A stretch of DNA of 64,000 bases from Bryobacterales bacterium. GTDB taxonomy: Bacteria > Acidobacteriota > Terriglobia > Bryobacterales > Bryobacteraceae. A program made the translations under genes and the position numbers. The stretch's first letter is position 1. Each line of letters begins with the position of its first letter. The notes under the pieces are model-generated. The model was not told where the DNA came from and ran no database searches. It saw only the letters and a list, made by a program, of their open reading frames with translations. Below, piece by piece: positions 1-8,181 of the stretch. The stretch spans positions 186,001 to 250,000 of the forward strand of contig JAEUQC010000172.1 in NCBI GenBank assembly GCA_016789905.1. The letters are read 5' to 3'.

Positions 1-1
1 G

Positions 2-313
2 CTGGACGCGATTTGGAAAGAGGTGAACGCACTGACGGGGCGGCGTAACCTGGGCGCGCGGCTATTCAACGTTGGGACGATGTTGTCCAACTTGACGCGA
101 TCGCCCGATGGGAGCCGACAGTTATTGCACCTGGTGAACTATACGGACTTTCCGGTGGAGGCGATTACGGTTCACATGCTGGGTAAGTGGAAGCGCGCCA
201 CATTGCGGCAACCGGGGATGGCGGCGAAGTCATTAGAGACCTATTCGACCGAAGATGGCACAGGAATCGATATACCTGAGATGGGCTGGTACGCGATACT
301 GGAATTGGAATAG
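2..313 (+). CDS. C-terminal end of a secreted glycoside-hydrolase-like protein (5' truncated by window edge)
   Basis: The reading frame is open from base 2 to a TAG stop at 311-313, so only the last ~103 residues are seen. They look like the C-terminal beta domain found on beta-galactosidase-like and other large glycosidases. The segment with LLHLVNYTDFPVEAITVHML resembles the end of the protein at 28933-30822 (RTLLHMVNLSG followed by a beta-rich tail), so the two are probably paralogues. The catalytic part lies outside the window. Only 5 bases separate it from the DUF362 gene, so the two are likely co-transcribed. An internal ATG/GTG start cannot be excluded, but the open frame upstream argues against it. 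Confidence 0.6.
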   Translation: MDAIWKEVNALTGRRNLGARLFNVGTMLSNLTRSPDGSRQLLHLVNYTDFPVEAITVHMLGKWKRATLRQPGMAAKSLETYSTEDGTGIDIPEMGWYAILELE

Positions 314-318
314 CCGCC

Positions 319-1443
319 ATGTCCCTTTGCCGTCGTGACTTTCTGACAATTGCCGGCGCCGCGCCTCTGACGGCGGCAACGGCGCCGGCGCGACCGGTGG
401 CGATTGCGAAAGTGGATTCTTACGGCGCCGATATGACGGCGGCGTTGCGCGGCATGTTCGACAAATTGGGCGGATTGAGCGGCAAGGTCCGGAACAAGAC
501 CGTGACGGTGAAACTGAACCTGACCGGGTCGCCGGCGCTGAAGTTTCAAGGACGGGCGCCGGCGGTGACGCACTATTCGCACCCGCGGATGGCGGGGGCG
601 CTGGCGCATTTGCTGCATGAGGCGGGGGCGAAGCGAATCCGGTTCGTGGAGAGTTGCTGGGGCACGGCAGGTCCGTTGGAAGAGTATCTGCTGGATTCGG
701 GCTGGAACGTGCGGCAGTTGCAGGCCGTTGCGCCTGGAATTGAGTTTGAGAATACAAATGCCCTGGGTAAGGGCAGCCGCTATATTCGCCATGCGGTGCC
801 CGGCGGGGGAATGATCTTTCCGTCCTATGAGTTAAACCATAGCTACGCCGACACCGATGTATTTGTGAGCATGGCAAAGTTAAAGGACCACGCCACCTGC
901 GGCATTACGCTTTCGATGAAGAATATTTTTGGCATTACGCCGGCGTCCATCTACGGAGACGACGCGGGTGTGGACGAGCCGAACGAGAAACCGGAAAAGG
1001 GCCGCGTGAAGGTTTGCCATCTGGGCGAGCGGCAGCCGGCGCGCGTGGCCGCCGGGGAGCGTGACCCGGGGTCCAGCCGGGAGCCGGAGTACCGGATGCC
1101 GAGAATTACGGCCGAGTTGAACGCGGCGCGGCCGATTGACATTGCGATCATCGATGGCGTGGAGACGGTGACCGGCGGCGAAGGGCCGTGGATCAAGGGA
1201 CTGGCGCTGGCCAAGCCGGGGGTACTGCTGGCCGGGTACAACGCCGTCAGCACCGATGCCGCGGGGGCGGCCGTGATGGGGTATGATCCGAGGGCGAAGC
1301 GTGGCGCGGCGCCTTTCGAGAAGTGCGATAACACGTTGCTGCTGGCCGAACGGATGGGGCTTGGTTCGGCGGACCTGAAGCAGATTGAAGTTTTGGGAGT
1401 CCCGATTCAAGAAGCGCGCTACGCCTTCCGAAGAGCCAAGTAA
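319..1443 (+). CDS. DUF362 domain-containing protein, twin-arginine signal
   Basis: A 374-residue protein beginning with a Tat-type signal (CRRDFLTIAGAAP near residue 4, followed by an Ala-rich stretch). The body matches the DUF362 family: an early VKLNLTGSP segment, a middle SMAKLKDHATCGITLSMKN segment, and a late IDGVETVTGGEGPW segment. DUF362 proteins are often found with iron-sulfur proteins, but no 4Fe-4S cysteine cluster is visible here, and the biochemical role is unknown. Tat export suggests it folds, perhaps with a cofactor, before secretion. It sits 5 bases after the truncated glycosidase-like gene and 6 bases before cdaA, so it may share their transcript. Family assignment is fairly secure; function is not. 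Confidence 0.8.
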   Translation: MSLCRRDFLTIAGAAPLTAATAPARPVAIAKVDSYGADMTAALRGMFDKLGGLSGKVRNKTVTVKLNLTGSPALKFQGRAPAVTHYSHPRMAGALAHLLHEAGAKRIRFVESCWGTAGPLEEYLLDSGWNVRQLQAVAPGIEFENTNALGKGSRYIRHAVPGGGMIFPSYELNHSYADTDVFVSMAKLKDHATCGITLSMKNIFGITPASIYGDDAGVDEPNEKPEKGRVKVCHLGERQPARVAAGERDPGSSREPEYRMPRITAELNAARPIDIAIIDGVETVTGGEGPWIKGLALAKPGVLLAGYNAVSTDAAGAAVMGYDPRAKRGAAPFEKCDNTLLLAERMGLGSADLKQIEVLGVPIQEARYAFRRAK

Positions 1444-1449
1444 CCGCCT

Positions 1450-2274
1450 ATGATGCCAATGATCGAGTCCATCCTGTCGCAGATGCCGCGGTTCACGTGG
1501 TCGGCGGCGCTCGACATTTTATTGACTGCGTTCATCATTTATCAGTTCATCATCATCGTTCGCGGCCGGCGGTCGGCAGCGATTCTGGCCGGGCTGCTGA
1601 TTCTGGTGCTGGTGTACCTGGGTTCGGTGTACGCGAAGCTGGAACTGCTGCGGACGATACTGGCGACGCTTGCGCCGTATACGGCGTTCGGCATGATCGT
1701 GATGTTCCAGAGCGAAATCCGGCGCTTGCTGGCGCGGATTGGGCAGCGGCGGATTATTGGATTCGGGACGCGGCTGCACCGGCGGGAGACTGTGGAGGAG
1801 ATTCTGCTGGCGTTGCAACAGCTATCGCAGCAAAAGATCGGCGGGTTGATTGTGGTGGAAAGGGAAGTGGGTCTGCGGACGTTTGTGGAGAGCGGTGTGC
1901 CGCTGGATGCCAATGTTTCGCGGGACCTGCTGCTGGCGATTTTCTATCCGGGCTCGGCGATGCATGATGGGGCGGTGATCATCCAAGGCGACCGGGTGGC
2001 GGCGGCGGCCTGTTTCTTGCCGTTGACGATGAACCCGGAACTGCTGCGATTTTTGGGGACGCGGCACCGGGCCGGCATTGGGATCACCGAGGAGACGGAC
2101 TGTATTTCGCTGATTGTGAGTGAGGAGACGGGGCGGATTTCGATTGCGGCGCGCAACGAGATTGAATATGACGTAACAATTGACCGTGTGGAGCGGCGGT
2201 TAACACAGCGATTCGCCGAACCGGCCGTGGGCGGCGTGGCCGGGCTGGCATCTGTGAAGGAAACGGGCGTATGA
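1450..2274 (+). CDS. cdaA: Diadenylate cyclase CdaA (c-di-AMP synthase)
   Basis: A 274-residue membrane-anchored DisA_N protein that would condense two ATP into cyclic di-AMP. Three hydrophobic helices occupy about residues 18-85 (ILLTAFIIYQFIIIV; AAILAGLLILVLVYLG; YTAFGMIVMF), as in CdaA. The cyclase domain follows, with the two hallmark motifs: DGA at residues 173-175 and RHR at 205-207 (GTRHRAGIGITEE). Length and domain order are typical. The downstream gene starts inside its stop region (4-base overlap) and encodes the YbbR regulator, then glmM. This cdaA-cdaR-glmM order is the conserved arrangement known from Firmicutes. Two adjacent ATG codons occur at the start; the first was taken. 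Confidence 0.95.
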   Translation: MMPMIESILSQMPRFTWSAALDILLTAFIIYQFIIIVRGRRSAAILAGLLILVLVYLGSVYAKLELLRTILATLAPYTAFGMIVMFQSEIRRLLARIGQRRIIGFGTRLHRRETVEEILLALQQLSQQKIGGLIVVEREVGLRTFVESGVPLDANVSRDLLLAIFYPGSAMHDGAVIIQGDRVAAAACFLPLTMNPELLRFLGTRHRAGIGITEETDCISLIVSEETGRISIAARNEIEYDVTIDRVERRLTQRFAEPAVGGVAGLASVKETGV

Positions 2275-2948
2275 TCGCGCGGGCCAAGCGCTTCTTCACG
2301 GTGAACATCGGAGCGAAGGTGCTGAGCGTGGCGATTGCATCGCTGTTGTGGATGGCGATTGTGGGCGAGCAGGAACTGGCGACGGCGATCGACATTCCGG
2401 TGGAGTACCGGAATTTTCCGAAGGCATTTGAAGTGTCCAGTGGAACGGTGAACCGGGTAAACCTGCTGGTACGCGGGCCGGCGGGAAAGATGAACGACAC
2501 TTTCCTAAAGGACGTGACGGTAGTTGTCGATCTAGAGGGGGTGAAGCGACCAGGCGATTGGACGTTCAACCTTGACAGCCGCGCAATTCGAGTGCCGGCG
2601 GGACTGGAATTGGAACGTGTGATTCCGAGCCAATTGCGGATGAAGTTCGAAGAAAGGTTCGCGCGGGATATTCCGGTGCAGATCCGTTATGCGGGCAATC
2701 CGATGCCGGGGTACCGGATTGCGAAGCAGGAGCTATCGCCGGAGAATCTGCGGGTGGTTGGGCCGCGGAGCCGGGTGGAGCGATTGCAATCGATCGACAC
2801 GGATCCGATTGACCTGAATGGCGTTATCACGGAATCGGAGACGCGTGTGAGCACTTTCGTGGATGACCCGCAGTTGCGGATCGATGGCAACTCGGTGGTG
2901 CGGGTTCGCCTGGTGATGGAGCGAATCGGCCCGGGGCTGGAGCAGTAG
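2271..2948 (+). CDS. cdaR: YbbR-like regulator of CdaA (CdaR)
   Basis: A 225-residue protein with an N-terminal membrane anchor (NIGAKVLSVAIASLLWMAIV, about residues 10-29) followed by YbbR-type beta domains facing outside the membrane. Typical YbbR features are the opening DIPVEYRNFP strand and the repeated unit near residue 130 (RDIPVQIRYAGNPMPGYRI). The protein is shorter than Bacillus CdaR and seems to hold two YbbR repeats. In studied bacteria YbbR/CdaR binds CdaA and tunes c-di-AMP output. Its ATG overlaps the cdaA stop by 4 bases, implying coupled translation, and glmM starts 2 bases after its stop. Confidence 0.88.
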   Translation: MIARAKRFFTVNIGAKVLSVAIASLLWMAIVGEQELATAIDIPVEYRNFPKAFEVSSGTVNRVNLLVRGPAGKMNDTFLKDVTVVVDLEGVKRPGDWTFNLDSRAIRVPAGLELERVIPSQLRMKFEERFARDIPVQIRYAGNPMPGYRIAKQELSPENLRVVGPRSRVERLQSIDTDPIDLNGVITESETRVSTFVDDPQLRIDGNSVVRVRLVMERIGPGLEQ

Positions 2949-2950
2949 CG

Positions 2951-4288
2951 ATGGCGCGCCAGTTGTTCGGCACCGACGGCATACGGGGAGTGGCCGGAGA
3001 ATACCCATTGGACGGGCGGACGGTGTACGCCTTCGGCCGGGCGCTGGGAGAGTGGGCAAGGAACCATTCTTCGACGCCGCGGGTGCTTATCGGCATGGAC
3101 ACACGCGAATCCGGGCCGGCGCTGGCGGCGGAGGTGACGGCTGGGCTGGCGCGAGCGGGCGCGGAGTACGAAGTGGCGGGAGTGCTGACGACGCCGGGCG
3201 TGGCGTGGCTTACCAAGACGGGACCATTCGCGGCCGGGCTGATGATTTCTGCTTCGCATAACCCGTTTCAGGACAACGGGTTGAAGGTTTTCGCGCATTC
3301 GGGGTACAAGGTGCCGGACGCCGAGGAACTGGAGCTGGAAAAGCGGATCTTCGCACTGGCGGAGGAATCGGCTGGGGAAGCGCTTGCGCCGCCGGCGCAT
3401 TCCGAATTTGGGGCGGAGTATTTATCCTTCCTGCAAGGTACGTTACGGGCGAGTTTGGCGGGATTGAAGATAGTTGTCGACGGCGGCAACGGGTCCGCCA
3501 GCGGCTTTGCGCCGGAACTGCTGCGGGCGGCGGGAGCGGAAGTGGTGGCGCTGCACTGTTCGCCAAACGGACGCAATATCAACCTGGAGTGCGGCGCGCT
3601 GCACACGGAGGGGATGCAGGCGGCGGTGGTGGCGCACGGCGCCGATCTTGGCGTGGCCTTCGACGGGGACGCCGACCGGGCGATGTTCGCCGGGCGCGGT
3701 GGCGGACGGGTGGACGGCGACCATGTGCTGATGATATGCGGGGTGGACGCGAAGATGCGAGACGCGCTGCCGGGGGACACGGTGGTGGCGACAGTGATGT
3801 CGAACCTGGGGCTGGAACTGGCGCTGCGGAAACAGGGTATTGGGTTGGCTCGGACGGCGGTGGGCGACAAGTACGTGCTGGAAGAGATGATCCGGCTGGG
3901 GGCGGCGATTGGCGGGGAGCAATCCGGACATATCATCTTCCATGAGCAGGCGACCACCGGCGACGGGATGCTTACTATGCTGCGGCTGCTGGACGTGATG
4001 GCGAGGCGGCGGGCGGGGCTGGACGAGTTGGCCGCCGAACTGCACATACTGCCGCAGAAGCTGGTGAATGTACGGTTCGGGAGGAAGCGGCCGCTGGAAG
4101 AGCTGGAGCCGGTGCAGGCGGCGATTCGGGCGTGTGAACGGGAGTTCGGCGAGAGCGGCCGGGTGGTGGTGCGCTTTTCCGGGACAGAGCCGCTGGCCCG
4201 GGTAATGGTGGAGGGCAGCACGTTGGAACGGGTGGGGTACCACGCCGAATTCATTGCGAAGGCGATTCAACACGAACTGCGGGCGTGA
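2951..4288 (+). CDS. glmM: Phosphoglucosamine mutase GlmM
   Basis: A 445-residue cytoplasmic enzyme converting glucosamine-6-phosphate to glucosamine-1-phosphate, on the route to UDP-GlcNAc and peptidoglycan. It opens with FGTDGIRGVAGEYPL. The phosphoserine loop MISASHNPFQDNG places the catalytic serine at residue 102. The magnesium loop DGDADR is at 238-243, the sugar-binding GGEQSGH motif lies near residue 322, and the phosphate-binding RFSGTEPLARVM motif near the C-terminus. Length is exactly typical. It is the third gene of the cdaA-cdaR-glmM cluster; in Gram-positive bacteria GlmM can bind and inhibit CdaA, linking c-di-AMP to wall synthesis. Confidence 0.97.
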   Translation: MARQLFGTDGIRGVAGEYPLDGRTVYAFGRALGEWARNHSSTPRVLIGMDTRESGPALAAEVTAGLARAGAEYEVAGVLTTPGVAWLTKTGPFAAGLMISASHNPFQDNGLKVFAHSGYKVPDAEELELEKRIFALAEESAGEALAPPAHSEFGAEYLSFLQGTLRASLAGLKIVVDGGNGSASGFAPELLRAAGAEVVALHCSPNGRNINLECGALHTEGMQAAVVAHGADLGVAFDGDADRAMFAGRGGGRVDGDHVLMICGVDAKMRDALPGDTVVATVMSNLGLELALRKQGIGLARTAVGDKYVLEEMIRLGAAIGGEQSGHIIFHEQATTGDGMLTMLRLLDVMARRRAGLDELAAELHILPQKLVNVRFGRKRPLEELEPVQAAIRACEREFGESGRVVVRFSGTEPLARVMVEGSTLERVGYHAEFIAKAIQHELRA

Positions 4289-4309
4289 TCTCGCGATAAA
4301 CTATCGTTC

Positions 4310-4972
4310 ATGCGGATTCGTCACCTTGCTCTCTTCTTCGCGCTTAGCGCGTCGCTTGCTTTTGCTCAACGCTCGAAACGGCCGAAGCTGCCGGGTGAGG
4401 ACTGGGTACAACTTTTCAACGGCAAAGACCTGACCGGCTGGACCGAGATCGGCAAAGAGAAGTGGGTGGTGGACAACGGCACTATTCACGGGCAGGCGAT
4501 CTCCAAAGAGTACGGCTACCTGAAGACGACGAAGAATTACAAAGATTTCCACCTCTCTTTCAAGTTCAAATGCGAAGGCGATGGCAACAGCGGCGTGTTC
4601 TTCCACTCCGAATTCAAACCCGGAACGCCAACCATCACGCAGGGTTTGCAGTTTGAGATCGACTGCACCATTGGGCAGCACACGGGCGGCATCTATGGCG
4701 ATGGGCGCGGCTGGGTGGTTTGGCCGTCGCCGGAAAACGAGACAGTGGTGCGGCAGGGTGACTGGAACGAATACCTTTTGAAGGTGGAAGGAAACCGTTA
4801 CTATTCGCGGTTGAACGGAGTGGTTATGATCGACTTCACCGACCCGAACCCGAAGAGCTTTGACGGCGGCATTTCGCTGCAACTGCACTCCGGCGGGACT
4901 GGTAACATGCGCTTCAAAGACATCATGATTCGCGACCTTACCAAGCGCGACGATGAACCTAAAGCCCAGTAG
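4310..4972 (+). CDS. Secreted DUF1080 (3-keto-disaccharide hydrolase-like) protein
   Basis: A 220-residue protein with a clear Sec signal peptide (MRIRHLALFFALSASLAFAQ) and a single concanavalin-like DUF1080 domain. Family landmarks are FNGKDLTGWTEIGKEKWVV near the start, FKCEGDGNSGVFFHSEF in the middle, GDWNEYLLKVEGNR, and a C-terminal ISLQLHSGG. Members of this family include enzymes acting on 3-keto-disaccharides, and the fold is common in carbohydrate-binding proteins of Acidobacteria and Planctomycetes; the exact substrate is unknown. The next gene starts with GTG whose G is the last base of this TAG stop, so translation is likely coupled. Confidence 0.85.
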   Translation: MRIRHLALFFALSASLAFAQRSKRPKLPGEDWVQLFNGKDLTGWTEIGKEKWVVDNGTIHGQAISKEYGYLKTTKNYKDFHLSFKFKCEGDGNSGVFFHSEFKPGTPTITQGLQFEIDCTIGQHTGGIYGDGRGWVVWPSPENETVVRQGDWNEYLLKVEGNRYYSRLNGVVMIDFTDPNPKSFDGGISLQLHSGGTGNMRFKDIMIRDLTKRDDEPKAQ

Positions 4973-5856
4973 TGCGCCTATTTTATTGCGATCACCACGA
5001 CATGGGCCTGCCGGCGGCGCACCGCTTTCCGGCTCGTAAATACCGATTGTTGCGGGAGTGCCTGGAAGGGGACTCCCGCTTCGATTTTTGGCCGGCGCCG
5101 CTGGCGGAGCGGGGGCAATTGGTGCTGGCCCATGACCCGGCCTACGTGGACGGCTTCCTGGAGGGAACGCTGGACGCTGGGGCGATGCGGCGGATCGGCT
5201 TTCCTTGGTCGCCCGCGCTGGTACGGCGGACGCTGGCGAGCGCCGGGGGGACGCTGGCGGCAACGGAGACGGCGTTGCGCGACGGCCAGGCCGGTACGCT
5301 GGCCGGCGGGACGCACCACGCGTTTTATGGCGAAGGGTCCGGGTTCTGCGTGTTTAACGACATAGCCATCGCCATTGCGTACCTGCGGGCGGAGACGGCG
5401 CTACGGCGGTTCGCGGTGATTGACCTGGACGTACACCAAGGGGACGGCACAGCGCAGATGTTCGCCGGTGACGCGGGCGTGTTTACGCTGAGCCTGCATG
5501 GGCGGAACAACTTTCCATTTCGAAAACAGGCGAGCACGGTGGACGTCGCCCTGGACGACCACACGGGCGACGACGAGTACCTGGCGGCGCTGAACGAAGT
5601 TCTGCCGAGGGCATTCGCCTTCGCCCCTGAGTTCGTTTTCTATCAGGCCGGGGTGGATCCGCTGCGCGAAGATACATTGGGCAAACTGGACCTGACGATG
5701 GCGGGCCTGGCGGAGCGGGACCGCCGTGTTTTTCGCGCCGCCCGCGCGCACGGGGCCCCGCTTGTGATCACCATCGGCGGGGGATATGCTGACCCTATCG
5801 AATGCACCGCGGCCGCCCACGCGCAGACCTACCGGCTGGCGGTGGAGATCGTCTAA
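4972..5856 (+). CDS. Histone deacetylase family (acetoin utilisation/deacetylase fold) protein
   Basis: A 294-residue Zn-dependent deacetylase of the arginase/HDAC fold, starting at GTG overlapping the previous stop by one base. Family motifs are complete: GGTHHAFYGEGSGFCVFND (paired active-site His), DLDVHQGDGTA (Asp and His zinc ligands), QAGVDPLREDTLG (second Asp ligand) and GGGYADP (catalytic Tyr). The opening HRFPARKYRLLRE is typical of the bacterial branch. Bacterial members deacetylate small molecules such as acetylated polyamines, or proteins such as acetyl-CoA synthetase. An acs gene lies 6 kb away, but that link is only speculation. No signal peptide, so cytoplasmic, unlike its secreted neighbours. 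Confidence 0.92.
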   Translation: MRLFYCDHHDMGLPAAHRFPARKYRLLRECLEGDSRFDFWPAPLAERGQLVLAHDPAYVDGFLEGTLDAGAMRRIGFPWSPALVRRTLASAGGTLAATETALRDGQAGTLAGGTHHAFYGEGSGFCVFNDIAIAIAYLRAETALRRFAVIDLDVHQGDGTAQMFAGDAGVFTLSLHGRNNFPFRKQASTVDVALDDHTGDDEYLAALNEVLPRAFAFAPEFVFYQAGVDPLREDTLGKLDLTMAGLAERDRRVFRAARAHGAPLVITIGGGYADPIECTAAAHAQTYRLAVEIV

Positions 5857-5857
5857 C

Positions 5858-6880
5858 ATGATTCTTCCCGCGCTGTTGTTTCTCAGCGCCACCTTCACCG
5901 ACCCGGTGACGGGGCGCACGCTCACCGAGGTTTCAACCGAAGGCAAGAGTTCGAACCTCTACTTTCACAATTCGAATTTCACGGCCGATGGCAAGTATCT
6001 GATCTACGCCAATGACCGGACGGGCACGAGCCAGATCTACCGCTACAACTTGGAGACGGGCGAATCGCGCGCGCTGACCGAAGCGGCCGGCGTGGCCGCG
6101 GCGAGCGCCATGCCGGACCGGTTTCAGGCGCGCCGCGTGCTCTACCCCAAGGGCCGGGAACTGTGGGCTGTGGACGTGGAGACGGGGCAATCCACGCGCA
6201 TAGGCGAGGCGCCGGAGCGCGCCCGCGGATTGGGGCAGCCGAGTGTTTCGCACGACGGGAAGGCGGCCGCCGTGTCGTTCCAGAGCGGAGAAAAGTCGTG
6301 GGAGATCGGCCTGATTGATTTGGCGACCGGCAGCTACCGCAAGGTGCTGGAACAGGGATTTCGGATTGGGCATGTGCAGCATAGTCCCACGGCGCCGCTG
6401 CTTTTTTATGTCTGGGAGACGAGCGGGTACGCGCCGCAGCGGACGTGGCTGGTGAACGCTGACGGCAGCGGGAACCGGCCCTTTTACGCGGCCATTGAAC
6501 CGTCGAAATGGCTGACGCCTTTGAAAGAATGGATTACGCACGAAGCCTGGGTGCCGGGCACCGGCGACATGACGATGATTCTGGATAAGTACGGCATTCT
6601 TCTGGTGACGCCGGACGGCCCGGCGAAAGTGGTTGCGCGCGGGCACTACTGGCACGCGCAGGCGACACGCGACGCGAAACAGTTGATCGCCGACGATTTT
6701 GAGGGCCGGGTATGGCTAATCGAGGCGGCGACGGGCGAGGCCAAGCTGATTGCCACCGGACTGCGGCGGGCGGGCGAGCCGCACATTCATCCGTCGATTG
6801 ATCCGGATGGGAAGTGGGTGGCGGTCAATGCGGGCCGGAAAGGGCGTCCGAGCGTCGCTGTGATCCAGTTGCGGCCGTAG
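5858..6880 (+). CDS. Oligogalacturonate-lyase-like beta-propeller (PL22-like), secreted
   Basis: The ATG at 5858 gives 340 residues with a short hydrophobic start (MILPALLFLSATFTDPVTG); a longer frame from 5786 would overlap the previous gene. The seven-bladed propeller layout and phrases such as YFHNSNFTADGKYLIYAND, GHVQHSPTAPLLFYVW and EWITHEAWVPGTGDM align with oligogalacturonate lyases. The paralogue at 27738-28955 carries CHEGPWH and GHEFW. Here the first is replaced by VWETSGY and the second reduced to THEAW, so some metal or catalytic residues seem to be lost. It may act on another uronate oligomer or only bind sugars. Its last 56 bases overlap, tail to tail, the gene on the other strand. 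Confidence 0.75.
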   Translation: MILPALLFLSATFTDPVTGRTLTEVSTEGKSSNLYFHNSNFTADGKYLIYANDRTGTSQIYRYNLETGESRALTEAAGVAAASAMPDRFQARRVLYPKGRELWAVDVETGQSTRIGEAPERARGLGQPSVSHDGKAAAVSFQSGEKSWEIGLIDLATGSYRKVLEQGFRIGHVQHSPTAPLLFYVWETSGYAPQRTWLVNADGSGNRPFYAAIEPSKWLTPLKEWITHEAWVPGTGDMTMILDKYGILLVTPDGPAKVVARGHYWHAQATRDAKQLIADDFEGRVWLIEAATGEAKLIATGLRRAGEPHIHPSIDPDGKWVAVNAGRKGRPSVAVIQLRP

Positions 6881-7250
6881 GCGGATTCCAAAAGCCAAAC
6901 AGGCGGGGGAAAAGAAATTTGTCCGCGGCGGCAGCGAGCAGGGCTCCGGTGAGATAGGCGAGGAAGTCCCAGGGATCGTAGGTTCGCCCGAATAGGGCGG
7001 CACCTTTTGACTGAGCGAACTCGGCGCCGGCCATTGTCAGAAACACCGCGGCGACGCGCAGCGGCCATTTTGGGAGACCGGCCAAGACCAGCAGGAAGTA
7101 CGAACTGAACGGAAGCAGAACATCGATCGCGTAGCCGGTGACGAACCAGCGAAGCGGGCCGCGGTAGCCGGGGCCCGTGAATAAGTGCGCCGCCGCCACC
7201 GCCAGGGCAACGGCTACGATGACTACTTTTCGCGCGCCTTGCGGCCGCAT
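6825..7250 (-). CDS. Small multi-pass membrane protein (VanZ/DUF2809-like), function unknown
   Basis: A 141-residue protein with about four predicted membrane helices: VVIVAVALAVAAAHLF, WFVTGYAIDVLLPFSSYFLLVLAG, PLRVAAVFLTMAGAEF and WDFLAYLTGALLAAAADKF. The segment YDPWDFLAYLTGALLAA resembles the Asp-containing helix of VanZ and DUF2809 proteins. No enzymatic motif is evident. It lies 8 bases downstream of the amidohydrolase gene on the same strand, so the two probably form an operon. The last 56 bases overlap the 3' end of the propeller gene on the opposite strand. Reality of the gene is supported by the coherent hydrophobic pattern, not by a known family. Confidence 0.65.
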   Translation of the reverse strand: MRPQGARKVVIVAVALAVAAAHLFTGPGYRGPLRWFVTGYAIDVLLPFSSYFLLVLAGLPKWPLRVAAVFLTMAGAEFAQSKGAALFGRTYDPWDFLAYLTGALLAAAADKFLFPRLFGFWNPPTAATGSQRRSDALSGPH

Positions 7251-7258
7251 GGGAACGC

Positions 7259-8149
7259 CTACCCTTTCAGCTTCAGGACTCTGACGCCATTTTCCCAGAA
7301 GATCTTCCGCGTGACGCTTGGGTGCGGGCTGAGGCGGCGGATGGTTTCAATCTGCTTGCTGCCGCTGCAGCGGTCGCCTTGGCCGATGGCGTCGTTGCAA
7401 TCGCTGCCGTAGATCAGCTTGTTCTGGTGGCGTTCCAGGAAGGCGCGGGCGTGGTCTTCATCGCGCAGCAGCGCATTCAGGCCGGAGCCGGCGGACATAT
7501 CGCCGTACATGTTTTCGTAGTCGCGAAGATAGCGGTCCGTGATGCCTCCGGGAGTTACTTTCGTTCGCGGGTAGAGGACTTCCTGCTGCAGGTCCTTGTC
7601 GATGTTGCCCCACCAGGTTTGGGCATGGCCGATAAAATTTACGGCGGGGTATTTTTCCAGAATGCGGTAAAAGCGCTGGAAACCGATGTTATATGTATTG
7701 TGTTCGAAGTGAATGAGTACAGGAACCTTATAGTCTCGCGCGATTTGCGCGATAAGGTGGCTATGAGGCGAATCGGCATCGACGGGAAATTTCTGTTCGC
7801 CAATGCCAATGGCACCCAGCTTGAGGTATTTTTCAATCTCCGCGCGAGTATGATCGGGGCTGGGGCCTTCATTGGCAAAGAAGACAAACTTCCGGGGGTA
7901 CGTTTTCACCAGGTTGTAACATACGTCGTTGCGGCCGGCACCCGCGGCAAGACCGTAGCGGGCCCCGGCGGGGAGCAGGACGGACTTTTCGATGCCCATT
8001 TTTTCCTGGTGGGCGATCAACTCTTCGTCGGAGCGTCCCGAGTAGGGCGAGTGCTGGTGCAGGTCCAGAATCCGATCGGGCACCGGCTGGGCGGCCGCGG
8101 TGGAGGCGGCGGCGAGAAGGACGGAGCGTCGCGAAATTTCCGTAGGCAT
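7259..8149 (-). CDS. Amidohydrolase-family protein (TIM barrel), Tat/Sec-exported
   Basis: A 296-residue protein with an N-terminal SRRSVLLAAASTAAAQP signal that has the twin-arginine form. The rest is an amidohydrolase_2-type metal-dependent barrel: DLHQHSPYSG (metal His pair), LIHFEHNTYN, NFIGHAQTWWGN and YGSDCND (catalytic Asp), which are the expected strand-end motifs. Substrate is unknown; relatives include decarboxylases and lactonases. The divergent acyltransferase gene starts 32 bases away, and the small membrane protein follows on the same strand. Length suits a minimal member of the family. Confidence 0.82.
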   Translation of the reverse strand: MPTEISRRSVLLAAASTAAAQPVPDRILDLHQHSPYSGRSDEELIAHQEKMGIEKSVLLPAGARYGLAAGAGRNDVCYNLVKTYPRKFVFFANEGPSPDHTRAEIEKYLKLGAIGIGEQKFPVDADSPHSHLIAQIARDYKVPVLIHFEHNTYNIGFQRFYRILEKYPAVNFIGHAQTWWGNIDKDLQQEVLYPRTKVTPGGITDRYLRDYENMYGDMSAGSGLNALLRDEDHARAFLERHQNKLIYGSDCNDAIGQGDRCSGSKQIETIRRLSPHPSVTRKIFWENGVRVLKLKG

Positions 8150-8181
8150 CAGAAATACGATACCGTGAGAAAAGAGAAAAC

